DNA from: Flavobacterium silvisoli
Lineage (GTDB): Bacteria; Bacteroidota; Bacteroidia; Flavobacteriales; Flavobacteriaceae
DNA: 54,547 bases
Reading direction: 5' to 3'
NCBI RefSeq assembly: GCF_004329815.1
Contig: NZ_SJPE01000018.1
Coordinates: 1-54,547, forward strand
Made by a program: the position numbers and the translations under genes. This document shows, one piece after another, positions 7,076 to 14,991 of the stretch. The notes beneath the pieces are model-generated. The model was not told the DNA's origin. It was given only the letters and a program-made list of their open reading frames with translations, and did not search any database. Each line of letters starts with the position of its first letter. The stretch's first letter is position 1.

Positions 7076-9761
7076 TATAGGCCTTTTAATCATATTGACC
7101 GTGTACTTGGGAGTGCTTTTCTTTATTGCGCATTGGGCAGAGAAAAAAGGCAACAGCAAGTGGACGGTCAATCCGTATATCTACACTTTATCGTTAGCGG
7201 TATATTGCACGGCCTGGACGTATTACGGCAGCATCGGCTTGGCAGCCCAAAGCGGTTTGAGTTACATCACCATTTATTTGGGACCGATAATCATCATTCC
7301 TTCCTGGATAGTCATTCTCAAAAAAATCATCCGCATTTCCAGAGTCAATAAGATTTCAAGCATAGCCGATTTCATTTCGCTTCGTTACGGAAACAGCCGT
7401 TTTTTGGGAGCCATTGTTACGGTAGTAGCATTATTTGCCATTTTGCCGTATATCGCTTTGCAACTAAAAGCCATAGCCGAAACTTTTCACGTGGTGACCC
7501 AAACCACCACCAGCCGCTATATATTTGACGACACGACGACCTATGTCGCCATAGCCTTGGCGCTGTTTTCGTCCTATTACGGCACCCGTTATGTAGATGC
7601 TTCCGAGAAACGAAAAGGAATCGTTACCGCGGTTGCCATGGAAAGTGTCTTGAAGCTCGTGTTTTTTGTCATCATCGGGCTTTATGTTACGTATGTTGTT
7701 TTCGACGGTTTTGGCGATATCTACCAAAAGGCTTCCGTATTAGAGCATTTCAAGGAAAAGAGCACCATCGGTGGTTTGCCGGAGGTCATCAACTGGTTTT
7801 TTCTGTGCATCCTTTCCATGTTTGCTATCTTTTTATTGCCGCGTCAGTTTCAGGTGGCCGTTATCGAAAACAACCGCGAAAACCACGTCAACAAAGCCAT
7901 TTGGCTGTTTCCGTTGTACTTGTTGCTGTTCAATATTTTTGTCTATCCGATAGCTTGGGGCGGAAACATTATTTTTCAGCACCATCCGGTCAATTCCGAT
8001 TTGTATTCGCTTTTGATTCCGCAGTTTTTTGACAACAAAGTCATGACGGTCATGGTCTTTTTAGGCGGATTTTCGGCAGCGATTTCCATGATAGTCGTGT
8101 CTTCTATTGGGTTGTCAACTATGGTTACGAACAACGTTTTAATTCCATATAACCTGCTAGGAAAACTCAAAAGCAAAGAGCAAACCATCAGCAGTAAAAC
8201 CATTGTAAACAGCCGTAAAATTGGTATTTTCAGCCTGATTATCATAGCCTATTTATTATATCGTTTTTTCGGGTTGGATTACAGTTTGGTTTCCATCGGA
8301 TTAATTGCTTTTGTCATTATTGCCCAATTGGCTCCGGCCTTTTTTGGGGCATTATTTTGGCGAAGAGGTTCCCGTCTCGGTGCGGTTTACGGCATTTTAA
8401 TCGGATTTGCGATTTGTTTGTACACCTTGTTGATTCCGTATGCTATTGGTATTTCCAACAGTCAAAGTACGTTTATTTCCGACGGCTGGTTGGGATATCG
8501 CTTGCTGAAACCGTTTCAGTTATTCGGATTGGATTATTTGCAACCGGTGCCGCATGCTTTGTTTTGGAGTTTGTTGTTCAATACCATTGCTTATTTTGCG
8601 ATTTCGGTGAGTTTCAAAGGCAATTACCGCGAGCGCAATTATGCTGAAATGTTCATCGATATCAACAAATACAGCACCAATCATGAAAATGCTTTTGTGT
8701 GGAAAGGAACCGCATACACCAGTGATATCGAGAAAGTTTTAATTCGGTTTTTAGGTGAAGAAAGAACCAAGCGCGCTATGAATATTTTCAATTTGAAATA
8801 CAATGTCGATAAAGATCAGGAACTCGCCGATGCCCGACTGGTCAAGTTTTCGGAAAATTTACTGACCGGTCACATAGGTACGGCTTCCGCCAGAATATTG
8901 ATATCGAGTGTAGTGAAAGAAGAAAAAATTACGCTGCCCGAAGTATTGAAAATATTGGAAGAATCCAAAGAAAACATCATCATCAATAAGAAACTGACCG
9001 AAACTTCCAAAGAACTGAAAGAAATCACGGCCAAGCTACAGGATGCCAACAAATCATTGGTACAGAAAGACCAACAAAAAGACGAATTTCTAGATACCGT
9101 CACGCACGAATTGCGCACCCCGATAACGGCCATTCGCGCCGCCAGTGAAATTTTGTATGACGACGACGATATCCCTGAAGCCTTGCGCAAACAATTTTTG
9201 CAGAATATTATCTCGGAATCCGACCGATTGAACCGATTGATTGATAAAATCCTCGATTTGGAAAAGTTTGAAACAGGCAAACAGACGTTGCATCCTACAC
9301 TAAATGATTTGGTAAAAACGATAGAGAATGCCGTAGAGCCTTTGCAACAGTTGATTCGAAATAAAAAAATTACGGTTCACATCGAATCCAAAGACAAGGT
9401 CATGGCCTATTATGACGAAGACCGCATAGTACAGGTGTTGACCAACCTGATTTCAAACGCCATCAAGTTTTGCCCCGAAGAAGAAGGGTTGATTACGATT
9501 CAGGTTACAGAAAAAGACGATTTCATTCAAACCAGCGTGCACGACAACGGCAAAGGCATCCCTGCAGACGATTACGAAATTATTTTTGACAAGTTTTATC
9601 AATCCATGAACCAAAACATCAAAAAACCGGTCGGCAGCGGATTGGGACTGGCCATTTGTAAACAAATTGTAGAACACCACAAAGGAAAAATTTGGGTGCA
9701 ACCGGCTGTAAAAGGGGCCTGTATTGCGTTCACTTTGCCTAAGAAACCAGAATACATATAG
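7068..9761 (+). CDS. SLC5 transporter-STAC-histidine kinase (CbrA/CrbS-like)
   Basis: This 897-residue membrane protein joins a sodium:solute symporter domain (residues 1 to about 495, some 13 transmembrane helices) to a sensor kinase. After the last helix comes a STAC-like linker (about 535-645) with the signature FSENLLTGHIGTASARILIS. A coiled linker and HisKA follow, with the phosphoacceptor H680 in HELRTP. The HATPase domain (about 785-893) has N-box LTNLISNAIKF, G1 DNGKGIP and G2 GSGLGLAI. CbrA and CrbS of gammaproteobacteria share this order. CrbS controls acs, and here two acyl-CoA synthetase genes follow directly, so sensing acetate or a related acid is the likely role. A PAS domain, frequent in CbrA, is not evident. 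Confidence 0.9.
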   Translation: MSSIGLLIILTVYLGVLFFIAHWAEKKGNSKWTVNPYIYTLSLAVYCTAWTYYGSIGLAAQSGLSYITIYLGPIIIIPSWIVILKKIIRISRVNKISSIADFISLRYGNSRFLGAIVTVVALFAILPYIALQLKAIAETFHVVTQTTTSRYIFDDTTTYVAIALALFSSYYGTRYVDASEKRKGIVTAVAMESVLKLVFFVIIGLYVTYVVFDGFGDIYQKASVLEHFKEKSTIGGLPEVINWFFLCILSMFAIFLLPRQFQVAVIENNRENHVNKAIWLFPLYLLLFNIFVYPIAWGGNIIFQHHPVNSDLYSLLIPQFFDNKVMTVMVFLGGFSAAISMIVVSSIGLSTMVTNNVLIPYNLLGKLKSKEQTISSKTIVNSRKIGIFSLIIIAYLLYRFFGLDYSLVSIGLIAFVIIAQLAPAFFGALFWRRGSRLGAVYGILIGFAICLYTLLIPYAIGISNSQSTFISDGWLGYRLLKPFQLFGLDYLQPVPHALFWSLLFNTIAYFAISVSFKGNYRERNYAEMFIDINKYSTNHENAFVWKGTAYTSDIEKVLIRFLGEERTKRAMNIFNLKYNVDKDQELADARLVKFSENLLTGHIGTASARILISSVVKEEKITLPEVLKILEESKENIIINKKLTETSKELKEITAKLQDANKSLVQKDQQKDEFLDTVTHELRTPITAIRAASEILYDDDDIPEALRKQFLQNIISESDRLNRLIDKILDLEKFETGKQTLHPTLNDLVKTIENAVEPLQQLIRNKKITVHIESKDKVMAYYDEDRIVQVLTNLISNAIKFCPEEEGLITIQVTEKDDFIQTSVHDNGKGIPADDYEIIFDKFYQSMNQNIKKPVGSGLGLAICKQIVEHHKGKIWVQPAVKGACIAFTLPKKPEYI

Positions 9762-9763
9762 TT

Positions 9764-10123
9764 ATGAAAAAGATATTGATTGTAGATGACGAGCCCAACA
9801 TCGTGATGTCCTTAGAGTACACGTTTAAAAAGAACAATTTTGAAGTATTCATTGCCCGAGACGGGCAGGAAGCACTCGATATTTTAAAGTCGACCTTCCC
9901 CGATGTGATTATTTTGGATGTCATGATGCCCATGGTAGACGGTTATGCCACTTTGGAACAGATAAAAAATGACAGCTACCTCAAACACACCAAAGTAATA
10001 TTCCTTTCGGCCAAAAATAAGGAAAGCGACATCGAAAAAGGAATGGCGCTCGGGGCTGATGCCTATCTGACCAAACCGTTCTCCGTCAAAAAAATTGTAG
10101 AACAGGTCAACGAATTATTATAA
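9764..10123 (+). CDS. Single-domain response regulator (receiver only)
   Basis: This 119-residue CheY-like receiver starts 3 bp after the SLC5 kinase. Acidic pocket residues D8 and D9 (VDDEP), phosphoacceptor D52 (ILDVMMP), the conserved FLSAK Ser/Thr position and the TKPF lysine are all present, so phosphorylation is expected. No DNA-binding or enzymatic output domain is attached; the reading frame ends right after the last receiver helix (EQVNELL). CrbR and CbrB, partners of similar kinases, do carry DNA-binding outputs. Here the signal must pass by protein contact or a further phosphotransfer. Confidence 0.9.
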   Translation: MKKILIVDDEPNIVMSLEYTFKKNNFEVFIARDGQEALDILKSTFPDVIILDVMMPMVDGYATLEQIKNDSYLKHTKVIFLSAKNKESDIEKGMALGADAYLTKPFSVKKIVEQVNELL

Positions 10124-10146
10124 AATATAACACGACAACGCATACT

Positions 10147-12045
10147 ATGAATTACGAAGCATTTTACAAACAAAGTATAGAAAATCCGGAAGCTTTTTGG
10201 ACCCAACAGGCGGATGCTATAGAATGGTACCAAAAACCGTCTGTGATTTTATCCAAAGATGAGAACGAATATCCGTTGTGGTTCAAAGACGGCCAATTAA
10301 ACCTGTGCTACTTGGCCTTAGACAAGCATATACAAGACGGCCATGGCGACCAAGTAGCGATGATTTACGATTCGCCCGTAACGCAAACTGTAAAGAAATA
10401 CACTTTTAACGAAGTCAAAACCGAAGTGGCGCAACTGGCTGGTGGACTGTTGTCATTGGGATTGAAAACCGGAGAAACGGCGGTGATTTACATGCCTATG
10501 ATTCCACAGGCTGCTTTTGCCATGTTGGCCTGCGCCCGAATCGGAGTGACGCATTCCGTGGTTTTTGGCGGATTTGCCCCTCATGAACTGGCTATCCGGA
10601 TAGACGATTGCAAGCCTAGAGTGATATTGACCGCTTCTTCGGGAATTGAAATTGATCGTTTGATTGCTTACAAACCGCTGGTGGATGAAGCGATTGAATT
10701 GGCCCAACACAAACCGAAAAAAGTAGTGGTTTTAAACCGAAAACTGGGCGCCCGGATTCCATTTAAAAAATACGATGTCGATTACGATGCCTTAGTCTAT
10801 GGTTCAGAAGAAACGCCTTGTGTTCCCGTGAATGCCACACATCCGTTGTATGTGTTGTACACTTCGGGCACTACCGGAAAACCCAAAGGAATTGTACGGG
10901 ATACCGGCGGATATGCCACGGCACTCCAATTTTCTATGCGGTATATTTACGGAGTTCAACAGGATGAGGTATTTTGGGCAGCTTCCGATGTAGGTTGGGT
11001 TGTAGGGCACAGTTTTATCGTATACGGACCGCTCATCAACAGAAATACTACAGTGCTGTTTGAGGGAAAACCCATCCGAACCCCCGATGCCAGTACGTTT
11101 TGGAGAGTGATTGCTGAGCATAAAGTAAGTGTAATGTTTACGGCTCCAACAGCCATTCGCGCCATTAAAAAAGAAGATCCCAACGGGGAATTTATCAAGC
11201 AATACGATTTATCGAGCTTACGAACCCAATTCCTTGCCGGTGAACGTTGCGATGTGGCTACGTTAGAATGGTATCGCGAACACATCCCGATTCCGGCTAT
11301 CGATCACTGGTGGCAAACCGAATCGGGCTGGCCAATGATTTGCAACATGATGGGTGTAGAATATTTACCCATAAAACCGGGTTCTTCGGGTAAAGCGGTT
11401 TCGGGTTACCACATTAAGATTTTGGGAGAAAACGGTCAGGAGTTGGCGGCTAACGAAGAAGGCTATGTTGTAGTGCAGTTGCCGTTGCCACCGGGAACGT
11501 TATTAAATATTTGGAACGATACCGAACGTTTTCAAGCCGGTTATCTCAATAAATTTCCGGGATATTATTTCTCGGGTGATGGTGGTTATAAAGACGAGGA
11601 GGGTTACATTTTCATCACCGGAAGGGTTGATGATGTGATTAATGTGGCCGGCCACCGACTGTCTACAGCCGAGATGGAAGAAATTGTGGCTTCGCATCCT
11701 TCGGTGGCCGAAGGTGCTGTGATTGGCATCAACGACGAGCTCAAAGGACAAATTCCGTTGGCCATGGTCGTGACCAAATCGGGGGACAGCATCGAACATT
11801 TTCAGTTACAACATGAAATAGTGCATTTGGTCAGAGAAAAGATAGGTGCCGTAGCAGCTTTGCGCGATGTGGTCATCGTGCAGCGTTTGCCCAAAACCCG
11901 TTCGGGAAAAATTTTGCGAAAATTGTTGAGAAGTATTGCCGACGGCGAAAATTTTCAAATCCCATCAACTATAGATGACGAAGCCATCATCGAAGAGATT
12001 CAAGCTGATTTTGAAAGAGATAAGATTGGGGTGTTTAAAAAATAG
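10147..12045 (+). CDS. prpE: Propionyl-CoA synthetase-type acyl-CoA ligase
   Basis: This 632-residue AMP-forming acyl-CoA synthetase activates a short-chain acid by adenylation and thioesterification with CoA. The P-loop YTSGTTGKPKGIVRDTGG with the VRD variant, the segment DVGWVVGHSFIVYGPL and the WWQTESGWP motif resemble the PrpE/ACSS3 (propionate) branch rather than Acs. The C-terminal PKTRSGKILRK contains K588, the usual regulatory acetylation lysine. It follows the response regulator by 23 bp and is probably co-transcribed with the sensor system. Substrate preference (propionate against acetate or butyrate) is inferred from motif variants only. Confidence 0.8.
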   Translation: MNYEAFYKQSIENPEAFWTQQADAIEWYQKPSVILSKDENEYPLWFKDGQLNLCYLALDKHIQDGHGDQVAMIYDSPVTQTVKKYTFNEVKTEVAQLAGGLLSLGLKTGETAVIYMPMIPQAAFAMLACARIGVTHSVVFGGFAPHELAIRIDDCKPRVILTASSGIEIDRLIAYKPLVDEAIELAQHKPKKVVVLNRKLGARIPFKKYDVDYDALVYGSEETPCVPVNATHPLYVLYTSGTTGKPKGIVRDTGGYATALQFSMRYIYGVQQDEVFWAASDVGWVVGHSFIVYGPLINRNTTVLFEGKPIRTPDASTFWRVIAEHKVSVMFTAPTAIRAIKKEDPNGEFIKQYDLSSLRTQFLAGERCDVATLEWYREHIPIPAIDHWWQTESGWPMICNMMGVEYLPIKPGSSGKAVSGYHIKILGENGQELAANEEGYVVVQLPLPPGTLLNIWNDTERFQAGYLNKFPGYYFSGDGGYKDEEGYIFITGRVDDVINVAGHRLSTAEMEEIVASHPSVAEGAVIGINDELKGQIPLAMVVTKSGDSIEHFQLQHEIVHLVREKIGAVAALRDVVIVQRLPKTRSGKILRKLLRSIADGENFQIPSTIDDEAIIEEIQADFERDKIGVFKK

Positions 12046-12092
12046 CTATAGCAATTTAGCAATAAAATTAAATGATGCGCGGGCATAATGGC

Positions 12093-12100
12093 TATCTTTA
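12093..12100 (+). promoter_or_regulatory. -7-like element of acs
   Basis: TATCTTTA lies 33 bp before the acs start and matches TAnnTTTG except at the last base. The 87-bp gap between prpE and acs with this element suggests that acs can be transcribed on its own. No convincing -33 element is seen. Confidence 0.4.
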
Positions 12101-12132
12101 CACTTAGAAATTGATTATTAAATAAGAATTCC

Positions 12133-14040
12133 ATGAGTTATTATAAAATACAGAATTTAGAACATTATTTTAAAATGTATAAAAAATCTATCCGAGAACC
12201 CAGAAAGTTTTGGGATAGAATTGCCGATGAAAATTTTACCTGGTATCAAAAATGGGAAAAGGTTTTTGAGTTTGATTTTCAGGAAGCCAAGTTTAAGTGG
12301 TTTTTAGATGCCAAAGTAAACATCACCAAAAATTGTATCGATAGGCACTTGGCGCGCAGAGGCGAAAAAACCGCCATCATATTTGAACCGAATAATCCGG
12401 AGGAACCGGCACAGCACATTACCTATAATGAATTGTATGCGAGAGTTTCAAAATTAGCCAACGTTTTGCGCGAACAAGGGATTCAAAAAGGAGATCGGGT
12501 TTGTATTTATCTGCCCATGATTCCCGAGTTGGCCATAGCAGTTTTAGCCTGTGCCCGCATCGGAGCGATACATTCGGTGGTGTTTGCCGGTTTTTCGGCC
12601 TCGGCTGTGGCGGCCCGCATCAACGACTGCGAATGTAAAATGGTCATCACTTCTGACGGCAGTTACCGCGGGAATAAATCGATTGATTTGAAAGGGATAG
12701 TTGATGAAGCTTTGGAAAAATGCCAAACAGTAGAAAAAGTTTTGGTCGTAAACCGTACCAACACCCCGGTAAACATGAAAGAAGGACGCGACCAATGGCT
12801 GCAACCGTTGTTGGATGCCGCCTTACCCAATAACGTGGCCGAAATCATGGATGCCGAAGATCCGTTGTTTATTCTCTATACTTCGGGCTCTACCGGTAAG
12901 CCGAAAGGCATGTTGCATACGACCGCCGGTTATATGGTGTATACCGCTTATACCTTTAAAAATGTTTTTAATTATGAAGAGAATGACGTCTTTTGGTGTA
13001 CGGCCGATATTGGCTGGATAACGGGTCATTCCTACATCTTATACGGACCGCTTTTGAACGGTGCTACCACAGTGATTTTTGAGGGAGTGCCGTCTTATCC
13101 CGATTCCAGTCGTTTTTGGGAAGTTATTGAAAAACACCACGTGACACAATTTTACACGGCACCGACTGCTATTCGAGCTTTGGCCAAAGAAAGTTTGGAT
13201 TATGTACAGCGTTTTCCGTTGCGTTCACTCAAAGTTATCGGTTCAGTAGGAGAGCCTATCAACGAAGAAGCTTGGCATTGGTACAACGACCACGTGGGTG
13301 GAAAGCGTTGCCCATTGGTTGATACCTGGTGGCAAACCGAAACGGGAGGTATTATGATTTCACCAATTCCGTTTGTAACGCCAACCAAACCTACCTATGC
13401 CTCGTTGCCGTTACCGGGTATTCAACCGGTTTTGATGGATGAACTACGCAATGAAATAGAAGGCAATCAGGTTACCGGAAGCTTGTGCATTAAGTTCCCG
13501 TGGCCGTCTATGGCGCGAACCATTTGGGGCGACCACCAACGGTTTAAAGAAACGTATTTTACCGCTTTTCCGGGTAAGTATTTCACGGGGGATGGTGCTT
13601 TGAGAGATGAGGTGGGGTATTACCGAATTACGGGCAGGGTAGACGATGTAATTATCGTATCCGGTCACAATTTGGGCACGGCTCCTATAGAAGACTCTAT
13701 CAATGAGCATCCGGCTGTAGCCGAAAGTGCCATCGTGGGATTCCCGCACGACATTAAAGGGAATGCGTTGTATGGCTTTGTTATTCTGAAAGAAGTAGGT
13801 GAAAGCCGAGACAAAGACAATTTGGCCAAAGAAATAAATCAATTGATTTCCGATCAGGTGGGACCTATTGCCAAACTCGATAAAATTCAGTTTGTTTCCG
13901 GGTTGCCTAAGACCCGTTCGGGGAAAATCATGCGCCGTATTTTGCGGAAAATCGCCGAGGGTGACTTCTCTAATTTTGGCGACATCAGTACGTTGCTGAA
14001 TCCCGAAATTGTAGAGGAAATCAAAAACGGTAAAGTTTAA
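12133..14040 (+). CDS. acs: Acetyl-CoA synthetase (acetate--CoA ligase)
   Basis: This 635-residue enzyme converts acetate, ATP and CoA to acetyl-CoA through acetyl-AMP. The adenylation P-loop YTSGSTGKPKGMLHTTAGY, CTADIGWITGHSYILYGPL, the acetate-pocket motif WWQTETGG and the hinge region GRVDDVIIVSGHNLGT are all intact. PKTRSGKIMRR near the C-terminus carries K598, the site acetylated in other bacteria to switch the enzyme off. The length is near the usual ~650. It is the last gene of the acetate block and is followed by a strong bidirectional terminator. Note that HNLGT replaces the HRIGT/HRLST form of the hinge found in many Acs enzymes. Confidence 0.92.
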   Translation: MSYYKIQNLEHYFKMYKKSIREPRKFWDRIADENFTWYQKWEKVFEFDFQEAKFKWFLDAKVNITKNCIDRHLARRGEKTAIIFEPNNPEEPAQHITYNELYARVSKLANVLREQGIQKGDRVCIYLPMIPELAIAVLACARIGAIHSVVFAGFSASAVAARINDCECKMVITSDGSYRGNKSIDLKGIVDEALEKCQTVEKVLVVNRTNTPVNMKEGRDQWLQPLLDAALPNNVAEIMDAEDPLFILYTSGSTGKPKGMLHTTAGYMVYTAYTFKNVFNYEENDVFWCTADIGWITGHSYILYGPLLNGATTVIFEGVPSYPDSSRFWEVIEKHHVTQFYTAPTAIRALAKESLDYVQRFPLRSLKVIGSVGEPINEEAWHWYNDHVGGKRCPLVDTWWQTETGGIMISPIPFVTPTKPTYASLPLPGIQPVLMDELRNEIEGNQVTGSLCIKFPWPSMARTIWGDHQRFKETYFTAFPGKYFTGDGALRDEVGYYRITGRVDDVIIVSGHNLGTAPIEDSINEHPAVAESAIVGFPHDIKGNALYGFVILKEVGESRDKDNLAKEINQLISDQVGPIAKLDKIQFVSGLPKTRSGKIMRRILRKIAEGDFSNFGDISTLLNPEIVEEIKNGKV

Positions 14041-14054
14041 AAAGCATTTATTAA

Positions 14055-14084
14055 AAAAAGCCTTCCCAAACGAGAAGGCTTTTT
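14055..14084. terminator. Bidirectional terminator between acs and DUF7935-like gene
   Basis: AAAAAGCCTTC, an 8-nt loop, then GAAGGCTTTTT form a perfect 11-bp stem with A-run and T-run on opposite sides. It serves acs on the plus strand and the convergent gene on the minus strand. Confidence 0.85.
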
Positions 14085-14085
14085 A

Positions 14086-14610
14086 TTATCCTAAAACCTG
14101 ACTGACTTCGCTTTTCAAAAAGGAAAGTGCCACATTACTGGCTGGTTCATCCTGCAGTAAGTCGCTCAGTATTTTTTCTCTCAGCTTATCAGCATCAGGA
14201 ACCGAAGCGTCTAATGTTGTTTTTCGAATGTGCTGAATGATGGTGTTTTTGGCTTTGAGTAGCATCATCCAACAGTCATCGGTTACATAAATCTGTTGTG
14301 CCAAATTGTGATCATATTCCTGCTCTATGTGATGAATCAACAGGTTTTGGTACGCTACCTTATCTTCATTAAGTGGCGCAACGCGAAGTAATAGCTTTGC
14401 CGGGTTGATGCGTTCCAAATACAAGGCCAGTCGCTCATAAGCTTGTAAACGCAAAGGCAAGGAATGTTTTTGATTTTCGCGCATCAATAAAAAATGTCGT
14501 TTCTTTTCTTCGTTTTTTACGAACATTTGAAAAAAATAATACGCTACACCACCCGTAATTAGAGCCGGTAGGGTATAAAAAGCTAATTCCAAAAGTTTAT
14601 CTGTATTCAT
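14086..14610 (-). CDS. Membrane-anchored hypothetical protein (DUF7935-like)
   Basis: With start ATG at 14610-14608 this is a 174-residue protein (MNTDKLLELAFYTLPALITG). One N-terminal transmembrane helix (about residues 8-28) is followed by a soluble, helical, charged domain containing EQEYDHNLAQQIYVTD and LLKAKNTIIQHI. An upstream in-frame GTG at 14634 is rejected as start because a -7 element (TATATTTG, 14643-14636) sits 2 bp from it. Transcription would begin downstream of that GTG. It resembles a Flavobacteria-restricted family that I believe is called DUF7935. No function is known to me. Confidence 0.7.
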   Translation of the reverse strand: MNTDKLLELAFYTLPALITGGVAYYFFQMFVKNEEKKRHFLLMRENQKHSLPLRLQAYERLALYLERINPAKLLLRVAPLNEDKVAYQNLLIHHIEQEYDHNLAQQIYVTDDCWMMLLKAKNTIIQHIRKTTLDASVPDADKLREKILSDLLQDEPASNVALSFLKSEVSQVLG

Positions 14611-14635
14611 AGTGTGTACTGCTAAATTTTGCACA

Positions 14636-14643
14636 CAAATATA
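14636..14643 (-). promoter_or_regulatory. -7 element TATATTTG for the DUF7935-like gene
   Basis: The reverse strand reads TATATTTG, a full match to the Bacteroidota TAnnTTTG element. It places the transcription start near 14629 and so supports translation from ATG 14610. Confidence 0.6.
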
Positions 14644-14707
14644 ACGGATTATCCCTAAATTAAGTAAAGGTTTTTTGAGTTTTCAATCGCGAGAAATAAA
14701 AGATAAA

Positions 14708-14855
14708 CCCCATTTTTCCGGTCCTGAACCCCAAACTTTAGGTTCTGAACCCCAAATTTCCGGTCTCAGACCTAAAACTTTAGGTCTACCAACCCCAAAT
14801 TTCTGGTTCCTGACCACAAACTTTCGGTTCCAGACCACAAACTTTCGGTTTTTGA
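14708..14855. repeat. Seven-unit 21-bp degenerate tandem repeat
   Basis: Seven units lie in the 357-bp gap before the helicase gene, with starts at 14708, 14729, 14750, 14771, 14793, 14814 and 14835. All are 21 bp except the fourth (22 bp). A consensus unit is CCMCAAAYTTYMGGTTCTGA. The core varies between ACTTTAGG, ATTTCCGG and ACTTTCGG. Each unit boundary has GGT..ACC symmetry. Two boundaries are perfect 11-bp palindromes with compensating differences: GGTTCTGAACC at 14741-14751 and GGTCTCAGACC at 14762-14772. An open frame crosses the array giving a 7-residue periodicity, but it lacks a credible start. The remainder of the gap holds only the helicase promoter. Confidence 0.85.
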
Positions 14856-14899
14856 CCTCAATTATGTTTTTTGAATGTTGATAATTAGCTGTAATACTG

Positions 14900-14930
14900 T
14901 TGCAATTCCACTCAACTAAGCTTAAATTTG
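14900..14930 (+). promoter_or_regulatory. Promoter of the UvrD-like helicase
   Basis: A TTG at 14900-14902 and TAAATTTG at 14923-14930 are separated by 20 bp, matching the Bacteroidota -33/-7 arrangement. The start codon is 62 bp downstream of the -7 element. Confidence 0.6.
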
Positions 14931-14991
14931 TCGCTAGTGATTTTAGTGGCTCAGCCAGTCAGTCACCCAGTAACTTAGCCTATTTTATACG

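Noticed and set aside
7805..8032. Open frames of 60-96 codons inside the SLC5 kinase gene
   Set aside because: They lie wholly within a strongly supported coding sequence, have no family motifs and follow its codon phase in shadow.
10453..11285. Reverse-strand open frames inside prpE
   Set aside because: Antisense shadows of a conserved enzyme gene, without starts, promoters or recognisable protein features.
14708..14855. CRISPR-like array
   Set aside because: The units are directly adjacent 21-bp repeats with no unique spacers, and no cas genes are present.
14675..14881. Open frame across the 21-bp repeat array with a 7-residue periodic peptide
   Set aside because: The periodicity follows automatically from a 21-bp DNA repeat; the frame begins at a TTG without promoter or RBS and the composition is unlike neighbouring proteins.
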